Shown: positions 15,802 through 24,086 of the stretch, piece by piece | Layout of the letters: each line of letters starts with the position of its first letter | Numbering within the stretch: the first letter of the stretch is position 1 | NCBI GenBank assembly: GCA_017505635.1 | Contig: JAFVOU010000007.1 | Coordinates: 32,770-96,769, forward strand | DNA from: Oscillospiraceae bacterium | Lineage (GTDB): Bacteria > Bacillota > Clostridia > Oscillospirales > Ruminococcaceae | Direction of reading: 5' to 3' | DNA length: 64,000 nucleotides | Notes under the pieces: model-generated | Told to the model about the DNA's origin: nothing | What the model saw: the letters and a program-made list of their open reading frames with translations, nothing else | Databases searched by the model: none | Program-made: the position numbers and the translations under genes

Positions 15802-17646
15802 ATGACAAAACAGAATAAAAGGGATTTGTGCAAAATTCTTGCTGCTGCGGCACTTTTTGTGCTTGGCAATGTGGTAAAAGGCGGCGAAGTGCTGCGTTTT
15901 GCCTTTTTCTTTGCGGCGTTTATCGTTGCAGGGGGCGAAGTGCTTGCAAATGCTGTGCGCAATATAAGATATGGTCAGGTATTTGACGAAGAATTTTTAA
16001 TGACCATAGCCACAATAGGTGCATTCTGTGTGGGCGAATATCCAGAGGGCGCAGCGGTTATGCTGTTCTTTCAGGTTGGAGAACTGTTCCAGAGCTATGC
16101 GGTCAACAAAAGCCGTAAATCCATAAGTGACCTTATGGATATCCGTCCGGACTATGCAAATGTGCTTGTGGATGGAGAAACGGTAAAAAAAGATCCTTAC
16201 GATGTAAAGGTCGGTGACATTATCGTTATAAATCCGGGCGAGCGCGTACCGCTGGACAGTGTTGTTGTCAAAGGTGAAAGCAGCCTTGACACAAGTGCAC
16301 TCACAGGGGAAAGCCTGCCGAGAGATGTTGAAGCCGGCAGCGAAATTTTAAGCGGCTGTATCAATATAAACGGGGTTATAACAGCCGTGGTGGAAAAGGC
16401 ATACGGCGAAAGCACAGTCAACCGCATTCTCGACCTTGTGGAAAACGCAAGCAATAAAAAAAGCAAATCAGAAAAATTCATCACAAAATTTGCCCGTGTA
16501 TACACACCTGCCGTGTGTGGTGTGGCACTGGCACTGGCGGTTATTCCGTCACTCATTACAGGGCAGTGGTCTGTATGGGTTTACCGTGCGCTGTCCTTCC
16601 TTGTTGTTTCCTGTCCGTGTGCGCTGGTTATCAGTGTTCCGCTGTCCTTCTTCGGCGGTCTTGGCGGTGCATCAAAACAGGGTGTACTGGTAAAAGGCAG
16701 CAACTACCTGGAAACTATGGCACAGGTTAAAACCGTTGTGTTTGACAAAACAGGAACACTGACAAAGGGCAGATTTGAGGTTGTTGCAGTAAATGCTGTG
16801 GACGGGGATAAAGATGCACTGGTAAATCTTGCCGCACTTTGCGAAAATGCATCAAACCATCCTATTGCCCTGTGCATAAAAAATGCGGCTGGCAAGATTG
16901 ATGCAGGCAGAGTAAGCAACATAAAGGAACAGGCGGGATTTGGCGTTGTATGTACAGCCGACGGCAAAGAAACCCTTGTGGGCAGCGAAAAACTTATGCA
17001 GCAGCACAATATCAGCGGTGTTGCACAGCATACAGCCCTTGGCAGTGTAGTGCATATAGCGCAGGACGGCAGATATCTTGGTAATATTGTTGTGGCAGAC
17101 GTTATAAAAGACGATGCAAAACAGCTTGTTGCAAACCTTAAGGCTATGGGCATAACCAACACAGTTATGCTTACGGGAGATGTAAAATCCGTCGGTGAAA
17201 AAATTGCATCCGACCTTGGCATCGATACAGTTGTAAGCGAACTTCTGCCTCACGAAAAGGTGGAACATTTTGAAAGAATACTCGAACAGAATACAAACGG
17301 AAAAGTGTGCTATGTAGGTGACGGCATCAACGATGCACCTGTGCTTGCAAGGGCGGACATAGGCATAGCAATGGGGGCACTTGGCAGCGATGCGGCTATC
17401 GAAGCAGCAGACGTTGTTATTATGAACGACGAAATAAGCAAAATAACCACAGCCATAAAGGTGGCACAGAAAACCCTGACGATAGTAAAGCAGAATATCA
17501 TTTTTGCAATAGGGGTCAAGCTGGCAGTACTGCTGTTTGTTGCAGCAGGCCTTGCAACAATGTGGTGGGCAGTTTTTGCCGATGTAGGTGTTGCAGTTAT
17601 TGCAATACTAAATGCTGTCAGGGCACTGGATACAAAAAATATGTAA
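15802..17646 (+). CDS. Zn/Cd-type P1B ATPase (CadA/ZntA-like)
   Basis: A 614-residue metal-exporting P-type ATPase. The membrane metal site is SCPCALVISVPLSFFGG (CPC motif, about residue 270), the phosphorylated Asp is in VFDKTGTLTKG, the hinge in VMLTGD and the Mg site in VGDGINDAPVLARADIGIAMG. TALTGESLPRD is the actuator loop. The CPCALVIS-P sequence and the final helix with a conserved Asp (VFADVGVAVIAILNAVRAL) point to Zn2+/Cd2+/Pb2+ rather than Cu+. It lacks an N-terminal HMA domain; the separate HMA protein upstream probably supplies it. ATG 15802 has GGAG seven bases upstream. Confidence 0.95.
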   Translation: MTKQNKRDLCKILAAAALFVLGNVVKGGEVLRFAFFFAAFIVAGGEVLANAVRNIRYGQVFDEEFLMTIATIGAFCVGEYPEGAAVMLFFQVGELFQSYAVNKSRKSISDLMDIRPDYANVLVDGETVKKDPYDVKVGDIIVINPGERVPLDSVVVKGESSLDTSALTGESLPRDVEAGSEILSGCININGVITAVVEKAYGESTVNRILDLVENASNKKSKSEKFITKFARVYTPAVCGVALALAVIPSLITGQWSVWVYRALSFLVVSCPCALVISVPLSFFGGLGGASKQGVLVKGSNYLETMAQVKTVVFDKTGTLTKGRFEVVAVNAVDGDKDALVNLAALCENASNHPIALCIKNAAGKIDAGRVSNIKEQAGFGVVCTADGKETLVGSEKLMQQHNISGVAQHTALGSVVHIAQDGRYLGNIVVADVIKDDAKQLVANLKAMGITNTVMLTGDVKSVGEKIASDLGIDTVVSELLPHEKVEHFERILEQNTNGKVCYVGDGINDAPVLARADIGIAMGALGSDAAIEAADVVIMNDEISKITTAIKVAQKTLTIVKQNIIFAIGVKLAVLLFVAAGLATMWWAVFADVGVAVIAILNAVRALDTKNM

Positions 17647-17651
17647 ATATT

Positions 17652-17710
17652 AAAAGGACGGAAATTCTGCTGTCACAAGGCTGACGGCAGCAGATAACCG
17701 TCCTTTTGTT
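17652..17710 (+). terminator. Terminator of the metal-export operon
   Basis: AAAAGGACGG pairs with CCGTCCTTTT, with an inner CTGCTGTC/GACGGCAGCAG hairpin, followed by a GTTTTG tract. Confidence 0.8.
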
Positions 17711-17816
17711 TTGCCTTAAACTGTGAAATTTTGCGGATACTGTAATTAATACTTTTAATATATGGGCTTTTGTGTTAAAATATATTGTCAGTCTTGATTT
17801 TAGCAAAAAGGATTTT

Positions 17817-19319
17817 ATGAAAAGATTAACAGCATTATTTTTAACTTTAATCACAGCGGCAGGATTGCTTGCGCCTTTAAAGGCGGCTGCCGCTGATGTG
17901 ACATATATAAAAAGTGAAACTGCGGTGCTTATGGAAGCAGATACAGGTGCGGTGCTGTACGACAAAAATATGAACCGCAAAATGTATCCTGCCAGCATAA
18001 CCAAAATTATGACAGGTCTGCTTGCACTGGAAAACTGCAGCCTTGACGATGTAATGACCGCAAGCTACAATTCGGTGCACAGCCTGCCGTACAATTCCAG
18101 TCATATAGCACTGGATACGGGAGAACAGATTTCGGTAAAGGATGCAATGTATGCCCTTGCAATCGAATCTGCCAACGATGTTTCCAACGTGTTTGCCGAA
18201 CATATCGCAGGTTCAAATGCCGCATTTGGTGAAATGATGACACAGCGTGCAAAAGAAATCGGTGCATACAACACAAACTTTACAAACCCTCACGGTCTGC
18301 CGGCAAACGACCATTACACAACCGCATATGATATGGCGCTTATTACAGCCCAGGCCATAAAGCACGAGGGCTTTGCCACCTTTTTCAGCACCAACCGCTA
18401 TGATATGGGGCCTACAAACATACGCAGCGAAACCCGTTCTTTCTGGAATGCCAACAACTTTATCAACGGATATGACCGTGTGGAAGGTCTTGTTATGAGC
18501 AAGACCGGCTGGACCGAAGAAGCGGGGCATACACTTGTAACGGTGGCAGAACGTGACGGAGTAACCCTTGTTGCGGTTGTTATGTCTTCCGAACACAAGC
18601 AGGAAAAATTTGAAGATACAATGGCACTTCTGGACTATGGTTTCGGCAAGTTTTACAATCTGCAGATAAATACAGATATTATCAGGGCCAAGGCGGCTTC
18701 AAAGGTTACAACTGCAGAGGATATAACACTCAGTATCCCGTCAGAAAACTATCTCATCGAGAATTTTGATGTTACAATTCCAAAAAATCTCACTGAGCAT
18801 GACCTGAAATACAATTTCGGCAAGGTGACGGCAAACAGCGACAAAACAATTGCTACAGGACAGCTGGAGATATATTATACCGAAGACGGTGCCCATATAA
18901 CCTGCGGCACACACGACTTTTCGGTTATGCTGGGCGAAACAATGATAAGCACACAGCCAAAAGAAATGCCGTTCCTGCTCAAAGCAGGGCTGGCACTGCT
19001 TTATGCAGCCCTTGGTCTGCTTGTGCTGAGGTTTGCATACCTTGTTATGCGGCAGATGATTATTATCGAAAACCGGCGCAGAATACGCAAACGCCGCCGC
19101 GAGCAGATTATGGCAAAGATGCAGAGCAGCCAGCAGCGACACAGCAATACAGCTGTAATGTATACGGCACACAGCGCATCACAAAGCAGCCGGAAAACCA
19201 GCACCGTCAACAGAAAACAGCATACTGCTTCGGTGCAGGACAGGACACAAAAAACAAAATATACAGGTGCAGGCAGGAAGAAATCTCTGGCAAAAAGAAC
19301 CTTTCAAGGTAAAAAATAG
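17817..19319 (+). CDS. D-alanyl-D-alanine carboxypeptidase (S11, PBP5-like)
   Basis: A 500-residue penicillin-binding carboxypeptidase. A signal peptide (MKRLTALFLTLITAAGLLAPLKAAAA) exports it. The three active-site motifs are present: S-x-x-K as ASITKIM (about residue 60), S-x-N as ESANDVSN and K-T-G as MSKTGWTEEAGHTL. It trims the terminal D-Ala from muropeptides. A second domain is followed by a C-terminal transmembrane helix (LLKAGLALLYAALGLLVL) and an unusual basic, Ser/Arg/Lys-rich cytoplasmic tail of about 90 residues. The ATG at 17817 is chosen for its signal peptide and AAAAAGGA site. Confidence 0.93.
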   Translation: MKRLTALFLTLITAAGLLAPLKAAAADVTYIKSETAVLMEADTGAVLYDKNMNRKMYPASITKIMTGLLALENCSLDDVMTASYNSVHSLPYNSSHIALDTGEQISVKDAMYALAIESANDVSNVFAEHIAGSNAAFGEMMTQRAKEIGAYNTNFTNPHGLPANDHYTTAYDMALITAQAIKHEGFATFFSTNRYDMGPTNIRSETRSFWNANNFINGYDRVEGLVMSKTGWTEEAGHTLVTVAERDGVTLVAVVMSSEHKQEKFEDTMALLDYGFGKFYNLQINTDIIRAKAASKVTTAEDITLSIPSENYLIENFDVTIPKNLTEHDLKYNFGKVTANSDKTIATGQLEIYYTEDGAHITCGTHDFSVMLGETMISTQPKEMPFLLKAGLALLYAALGLLVLRFAYLVMRQMIIIENRRRIRKRRREQIMAKMQSSQQRHSNTAVMYTAHSASQSSRKTSTVNRKQHTASVQDRTQKTKYTGAGRKKSLAKRTFQGKK

Positions 19320-19350
19320 CGGATAAAAAGTAGAAAAAACGGTTGTTTTC

Positions 19351-19378
19351 TTGACTTTTTGGCACCGGGATGTAATAC
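19351..19378 (+). promoter_or_regulatory. asnA promoter
   Basis: TTGACT at 19351-19356, a 16-base spacer and TAATAC at 19373-19378, about 50 bases before the asnA start. No T-box or other leader structure is seen. Confidence 0.6.
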
Positions 19379-19428
19379 TATAAAAATATATTGAAAAATA
19401 ATTAATTATTTCGAAAGCAGGAAATATT

Positions 19429-20418
19429 ATGGAAAAATATCAGTCCAAACTCAGCATAAAAGAAACTCAGGCTGCCATTCAGTTTCTGAGACATAAATTT
19501 GAAACAGAACTCTGCGATGCACTTAACCTTAACCGTGCTTCTGCACCTATGTTTGTAAATGTAAAAAGCGGTCTCAACGACAACCTCAACGGTGTTGAAC
19601 GTCCTGTTACATTTGACGTGCTGGAAACAGGCGAAGTTATGGAAATTGTTCATTCCCTTGCAAAATGGAAGCGCTATGCACTCCACGAATACGGCATCGA
19701 AACACACAAGGGCATCTACACAGATATGAACGCTATCCGCCGCGATGAAAAATGTGATGCTATACACTCCCTCTATGTTGACCAGTGGGACTGGGAAAAG
19801 GTTATCACTCGTGAAGACCGCACAGAAGAATATCTCAAACAGGTTGTGCGCGACATCTACGGTGCAATCAAAATGACAAGCAAAGCTGTGGAAAGAAGAT
19901 ATCCGGAACTCAAGGATATCCTCCCGGACGAAATCAGCTTTGTTACAACACAGGAGCTGGAGGACCGCTGGCCTGATTATACAGACAAACAGAAGGAACG
20001 TGCAATTGCAAAAGAAAAAGGCGCAGTGTTTGTAATGAAAATCGGCTGCAAACTCAAAAGCGGCAAAAAACACGACGGCCGTGCACCGGACTATGATGAC
20101 TGGCAGCTCAACGGCGATATTCTTGTTTACTATCCGATTCTCGACATTGCTCTTGAACTTTCTTCCATGGGTATCCGTGTTGACGAAAAAAGCATGATGA
20201 GCCAGCTTGAAGAATACAATGCACTTGACCGCCTTAAATTCGATTTCCACCAGAACATCATCAACGGCAAACTTCCGCTTACAATCGGCGGCGGTATCGG
20301 TCAGAGCCGTCTTTGTATGTTCCTGCTTCAGAAAGCCCACATCGGTGAGGTACAGTCCTCCGTATGGCCACAGAGCGAAATTGACTACTGCAAAGAAAAC
20401 GGCATTCAGCTGCTGTAA
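19429..20418 (+). CDS. asnA: Aspartate-ammonia ligase AsnA
   Basis: A 329-residue ammonia-dependent asparagine synthetase, class II tRNA-synthetase fold. RASAPMFVNVKSGLNDNLNGVERPV near residue 40, SLAKWKRYALHEYGI and the motif-3-like GGGIGQSRLCMFLLQKAHIGEVQ at the end are characteristic. It makes asparagine from aspartate, ammonia and ATP. Codon use looks like that of a strongly expressed gene. Length equals the E. coli enzyme (330). Confidence 0.97.
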   Translation: MEKYQSKLSIKETQAAIQFLRHKFETELCDALNLNRASAPMFVNVKSGLNDNLNGVERPVTFDVLETGEVMEIVHSLAKWKRYALHEYGIETHKGIYTDMNAIRRDEKCDAIHSLYVDQWDWEKVITREDRTEEYLKQVVRDIYGAIKMTSKAVERRYPELKDILPDEISFVTTQELEDRWPDYTDKQKERAIAKEKGAVFVMKIGCKLKSGKKHDGRAPDYDDWQLNGDILVYYPILDIALELSSMGIRVDEKSMMSQLEEYNALDRLKFDFHQNIINGKLPLTIGGGIGQSRLCMFLLQKAHIGEVQSSVWPQSEIDYCKENGIQLL

Positions 20419-20439
20419 TACAAAAAAATACATACAAAC

Positions 20440-20466
20440 AGCCCGTATCACTGTGATACGGGCTAT
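20440..20466 (+). terminator. asnA terminator
   Basis: AGCCCGTATCA and TGATACGGGCT form a perfect 11-bp stem followed by ATATTTT. Confidence 0.85.
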
Positions 20467-20494
20467 ATTTTACCTGTTTTACACAGATATATCA

Positions 20495-20522
20495 TTGAAA
20501 TATGACACTGTTATGTTAAAAT
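20495..20522 (+). promoter_or_regulatory. Promoter of the HD hydrolase gene
   Basis: TTGAAA at 20495-20500, a 16-base spacer and TAAAAT at 20517-20522, with TGT immediately before the -10 box. Confidence 0.55.
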
Positions 20523-20557
20523 AAAATAAACAGATAAAATATAAACGAGGTGAATTT

Positions 20558-21223
20558 ATGGTAACCTACAAAGAAGTAAGAGAAAACGAAGATATAAAAA
20601 CTTACATCAGAATGGCAGATGCCACCCTTGCAAGTATGAAATTTACCGAGCACAGCTTTGCCCACGTTGTGCGCTGTGCAGATGTGGCAGGTGCAATTTT
20701 GCAGAAACTGGGCTATGACGAAAGAACAGTGGAACTGGCACAGATTGCCGCATATATGCACGATATAGGCAATGTGGTAAACCGCATTGACCACGCACAG
20801 TCAGGGGCTGTTATGGCATTCCGTCTGCTGGACAAGATGGGAATGAATGCTCAGGATATCTCCCGAGTGGTAACAGCTATCGGCAACCACGACGAAAAAA
20901 CAGCCTACCCTGTAAACGAAATTGCAGCGGCACTTATCATTGCCGACAAAAGTGACGTGCGCCGCAGCCGTGTGCGCCCGGAAGAAAAGGCAACCATAAG
21001 CACAGATATCCACGACCGCGTAAACTACGCTGTGGAAAAATCAAAGCTTGATGTGGATGCCGAAAACAAAAACTTTACTCTTTGCCTTACAATTGACGAG
21101 GATATAAGCCTTATCAGCGAATACTTTGAGATTTTCCTTGACCGTATGATGCTGTGCCGCCGTGCCGCCGCATACTTTGACGCAAAGTTCGAAGTTAACA
21201 TCAACGGCACAAGGGTGATGTAA
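20558..21223 (+). CDS. HD-domain phosphohydrolase
   Basis: A 221-residue cytoplasmic HD protein. The metal-binding residues are visible as FAHVVRCA (first His), AAYMHDIGNV (His-Asp pair), IGNHDEKT and IADKSDVRRSR (last Asp). Such proteins cleave phosphomonoesters or nucleotides; the C-terminal half is shorter than in RelA/SpoT, and no substrate can be named. It is the chromosomal gene flanking the mobile element on its left and was probably convergent with the rplM-rpsI operon before the insertion. Confidence 0.88.
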   Translation: MVTYKEVRENEDIKTYIRMADATLASMKFTEHSFAHVVRCADVAGAILQKLGYDERTVELAQIAAYMHDIGNVVNRIDHAQSGAVMAFRLLDKMGMNAQDISRVVTAIGNHDEKTAYPVNEIAAALIIADKSDVRRSRVRPEEKATISTDIHDRVNYAVEKSKLDVDAENKNFTLCLTIDEDISLISEYFEIFLDRMMLCRRAAAYFDAKFEVNINGTRVM

Positions 21224-21249
21224 CTGTTACAATTCAATATTTCAAAAAG

Positions 21250-21278
21250 TCCCGCATATTTTTATGCGGGATTATTTT
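21250..21278 (+). terminator. Terminator of the HD hydrolase gene
   Basis: TCCCGCATA and TATGCGGGA pair around TTTT, followed by TTATTTTTT. Confidence 0.85.
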
Positions 21279-21284
21279 TTGCAC

Positions 21285-21314
21285 AAAAAAACAGCCCCTC
21301 TTGCGAGGAGCTGT
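21285..21314 (-). terminator. Orphaned terminator, probably the original rpsI operon terminator
   Basis: On the minus strand ACAGCTCCTC and GAGGGGCTGT form a stem followed by seven T. No minus-strand gene now ends here. It lies 21 bases beyond the attL copy of the rpsI 3' end, where the rplM-rpsI terminator should be in an uninterrupted chromosome. Confidence 0.75.
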
Positions 21315-21335
21315 AAATATTCCGATATATCCAAC

Positions 21336-21352
21336 AATTAACGTTTGGAGAA
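21336..21352. repeat. attL: 17-bp copy of the rpsI 3' end
   Basis: AATTAACGTTTGGAGAA, identical to 41033-41049. Read on the minus strand it is Phe-Ser-Lys-Arg-stop plus two bases. Confidence 0.9.
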
Positions 21353-21496
21353 AATCAAAACCCAGTAAAATAAAGGAAAATCGGCGTTTTTGCAGTACGA
21401 TTGGCTGTACACGAAAGTTAATTCACCGCACCTTAAAAACACCCGTGTGAATTGTGGTATTTAGAAAATCAATTATACTGCAAAGGAGATTTTACA

Positions 21497-21850
21497 ATGA
21501 AAATTGCCGAAAACAAAACAGATTTACGCAACATTTCTGAATGGGGCGAAACAGCAATCGGCAGGCGTTACAATATCGGTATGTGGGGTGAACGCCGCAG
21601 AGAGCATCTTAAAAATCACAGGAAGGCACTGTACAATCATTATCAGATGAATATGACATTGCTGCAGCACCTTGAAGATACACAGCTGCAGGCACAGCAG
21701 CTGTACGAAACACTGATTAAACAACTTGCTGAAAAAGGGAATATCACAGAACAGCTTAAAGCTAAAAATCAGATGGAGTGGATAAGACGGATGAATAATA
21801 TAAGGCAGAGAGCAACGGAGATTGTAAATAGGGAGGTGGTATTTAAATAG
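21497..21850 (+). CDS. tnpV: Transposon-encoded protein TnpV
   Basis: A 117-residue basic, coiled-coil-rich protein. GMWGERRREHLKNHRKALY, then LLQHLEDTQLQAQQLYETLIKQLAE and NQMEWIRRMNNIRQRATEIV match TnpV of Clostridial Tn4451-like elements and many gut integrative elements. Its function is not known. AAAGGAG precedes the ATG at 21497. It is the first gene inside the left end of the element and about 88% identical by eye to the truncated copy at 25414-25716. Confidence 0.85.
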   Translation: MKIAENKTDLRNISEWGETAIGRRYNIGMWGERRREHLKNHRKALYNHYQMNMTLLQHLEDTQLQAQQLYETLIKQLAEKGNITEQLKAKNQMEWIRRMNNIRQRATEIVNREVVFK

Positions 21851-21877
21851 TGTTCTGTGCATTTTTTGAAATTATAG

Positions 21878-21906
21878 TTGAAAATATAGAATTTTAAGTA
21901 TATAAT
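21878..21906 (+). promoter_or_regulatory. marR promoter
   Basis: TTGAAA at 21878-21883, a 17-base spacer and TATAAT at 21901-21906. Confidence 0.75.
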
Positions 21907-21915
21907 TATTCAACA

Positions 21916-21930
21916 ATTGAACGGTTCAAT
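21916..21930 (+). promoter_or_regulatory. MarR operator in its own promoter
   Basis: ATTGAAC-G-GTTCAAT is a perfect 7+1+7 palindrome at about +4 to +18 from the predicted start. Related TTGAA/TTCAA palindromes lie in the permease promoter at 22568-22596. Confidence 0.7.
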
Positions 21931-21949
21931 GATCGTTAGGGGTGAAAAG

Positions 21950-22423
21950 ATGGAAAGAGAGAAAGCGTTAAAAGAATTTTGGAAAGAAAGCACCAAACTT
22001 GTAAGTATAATGAGCGAATTTGATGGTGAGCAACATCTTTATGGAGATAATTTGATGTATCAGATAGAGGGAAGTGTCATAGATTTGATTGCTGAAAATC
22101 CTGGTATAAATATAACTGAGATATCTGCAGAAATACGAAGAACTATAAGTGCATGTTCAAAATTCATAAAAAAATTTGTGGATAATGGCTGGGTGGAACA
22201 GACAAGAAATCCTTATAATAAGCGAGTATTTAATCTTTCTCTTACTCCTGAAGGCATGGAGGTTTATAATGCACGTCGTGTTTTTAACGAGAAATGTCAG
22301 CAGATAATATATAATAATTTATCAGAATTTTCCGTTGAGGATATAGAAAAATATACACAAATAAACCGGGCTCTCAACAACGCCTGTATGGAAATAACAA
22401 AAAAATTTAGAATAGAAAAATAA
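21950..22423 (+). CDS. MarR-family transcriptional regulator
   Basis: A 157-residue winged-helix protein. The recognition region is ITEISAEIRRTISACSKFIKKFVDNGWVEQTRNPYNKRVFNLSLTPEGMEVY, with the wing Asn-Pro-x-x-x-Arg of MarR proteins. The ATG at 21950 follows AGGGGTG. It precedes the permease and lyase genes, and similar palindromes in both promoters suggest that it represses itself and them and is released by a substrate of the pathway. The gene is AT-rich relative to the chromosome. Confidence 0.88.
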   Translation: MEREKALKEFWKESTKLVSIMSEFDGEQHLYGDNLMYQIEGSVIDLIAENPGINITEISAEIRRTISACSKFIKKFVDNGWVEQTRNPYNKRVFNLSLTPEGMEVYNARRVFNEKCQQIIYNNLSEFSVEDIEKYTQINRALNNACMEITKKFRIEK

Positions 22424-22523
22424 ATGTACAGCAATCTTTATGTATAAAGTATAAAGGTTGCTGTTGTTTTTGCACAAAAAAATAGTGCAGTTTTAGTTAA
22501 AACATAAAAATTAAAAAAACATA

Positions 22524-22552
22524 TTGCAAAAATTTTGAAAAAGCAGTATATT
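22524..22552 (+). promoter_or_regulatory. Promoter of the permease-lyase operon
   Basis: TTGCAA at 22524-22529, a 17-base spacer and TATATT at 22547-22552. The 5' leader is about 140 bases long. Confidence 0.6.
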
Positions 22553-22567
22553 GGAATCACTTAATAG

Positions 22568-22596
22568 TTGAATGGTTCAAATATTGAACGAGTCAA
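22568..22596 (+). promoter_or_regulatory. Tandem MarR operators
   Basis: TTGAATGGTTCAA (22568-22580) and TTGAACGAGTCAA (22584-22596) are two palindromes just downstream of the predicted transcription start. Their half-sites match the palindrome in front of marR. Confidence 0.65.
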
Positions 22597-22701
22597 AAAC
22601 TCGGATGAACCAAAGTTTGAAAAAACTACGGCATATTAAGAAGTTTATGCATTGGCCATGCAAAGTGTAAAAAAACAAAGTAATTTTATAGGAGAAAAAA
22701 T

Positions 22702-24063
22702 ATGAAAGATAAGAAAAAATTAGGTTTTTTTGACATCTTTAATTTGGGTGTTGGAGGAACTATAGGTTCAGGTATCTTTGTAATGATGGGGCTGGGTATT
22801 GCCTTTACAGGCCGTTCAGTTTCGCTCGCATTATTTGTAGGCTGTATCTATATGCTTTTGGCATATCTGTTCCACCCTATAATGGCATCTATGTTTGTTC
22901 TGCCGGGTGGTGACTATGATATGAAAGCCATGCTTTATGGTCCTACACTTACAGGTGTAAGTGCGGTTTTTCAGGTTATGAACGGACTTGCCTGTGCAGC
23001 ATATGGCACAGCAATCGTTGATTATGTAGGTATGATTTTCCCAGCGGTGCTTGCTTATAAAAAGATTATTGCAGTTGGTATTATTGTTCTCTTTTTTGCT
23101 CTTACTATAAGAGGTTCCAAGTTTATGGCAAAGCTGAACAATGTAATCACAGTTATTCTTCTTGTATCCATAGCATTGTTTATTGTATTTGGGCTTCCAA
23201 AAGTTCAGCCTGGTTATGTAACAAATGAAGGCTTTTTCGTTGATGGCTTTGGCGGGTTTATGATGGCTATTTCTATTCTTGCATTTGCATGTCAGGGTGC
23301 AAGCATCACACCGGTTGCTATGATGAGCGAAACAAATAATCCTAAACGTACAATTCCTCTTGCTATTCCTGTTGTGGCAGCAGCTGTTGCGATTGTTTAC
23401 ACACTTATGGGTATTGTTGCTTCTGGTGTTCTTCCTTATGAACAGGTTGCAGGTCAACCACTTACATTGGTTGCACAGCAGATTTTCCCAAGCTGGCTCT
23501 ATATGATTTTTGTGCTTGGCGGCGCAGTATTTGCTATTGCATCATCTCTTATGGCATTTATTTCTATGATGAAAGTGCCTCTTCTGCAGGTGGCAAAAGA
23601 CGGCTGGCTTCCAAAAGTATTTACAAAAACAACAAAAGACGGTTATCCATATGCAACACAGTTAGCTTTACTTACAGTAAGTGTACTTCCGCTTCTTCTT
23701 GATTTCTCTTTGGACTCTATTGTTTCTCTCACAATGATTCCTACAATGTTGCTCAACTGTTACCTTAACTTTTCGCTTATCAAGCTTGTAAAAGAATATC
23801 CGGAACAGTGGGAAAAGAGTGTTTACCATATGCCAAAAGGCGTATTTACAATAGTTTGCATAGTTGCTGCAATATGCGATATTGTTGTTGCAATTTCTCT
23901 TTTTATGAATTTCGGCAGCGCAACAGAGATTATCTTCCTTATCGGAATTATCATATTCTGTTTTGCAGTTGCAATTCTCAGGCTTAAACAGGGTGCTGTT
24001 TCCAAAGAAAAACTTATGGAAAAAAGACAGGCTATCATTGATGCGGCAGTTTCTGCTGAATAA
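22702..24063 (+). CDS. APC-superfamily amino-acid permease
   Basis: A 453-residue transporter with about 12 helices. GFFDIFNLGVGGTIGSGIFVMMGLG is the unwound first helix (G-x-x-I-G-S-G-I-F) that binds the substrate amino group in APC transporters; MMSETNNPKRTIPLAIPV is the second family signature. It would import an amino acid or thioether amino acid for the lyase encoded 23 bases downstream. GGAG ribosome site before ATG 22702. Confidence 0.9.
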   Translation: MKDKKKLGFFDIFNLGVGGTIGSGIFVMMGLGIAFTGRSVSLALFVGCIYMLLAYLFHPIMASMFVLPGGDYDMKAMLYGPTLTGVSAVFQVMNGLACAAYGTAIVDYVGMIFPAVLAYKKIIAVGIIVLFFALTIRGSKFMAKLNNVITVILLVSIALFIVFGLPKVQPGYVTNEGFFVDGFGGFMMAISILAFACQGASITPVAMMSETNNPKRTIPLAIPVVAAAVAIVYTLMGIVASGVLPYEQVAGQPLTLVAQQIFPSWLYMIFVLGGAVFAIASSLMAFISMMKVPLLQVAKDGWLPKVFTKTTKDGYPYATQLALLTVSVLPLLLDFSLDSIVSLTMIPTMLLNCYLNFSLIKLVKEYPEQWEKSVYHMPKGVFTIVCIVAAICDIVVAISLFMNFGSATEIIFLIGIIIFCFAVAILRLKQGAVSKEKLMEKRQAIIDAAVSAE

Positions 24064-24086
24064 TTTTTAATTACAAAGGTGAAATT

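Noticed and set aside
19320..19428. T-box or other leader in front of asnA
   Set aside because: The interval is only about 50 bases from promoter to start and lacks the specifier and antiterminator stems.
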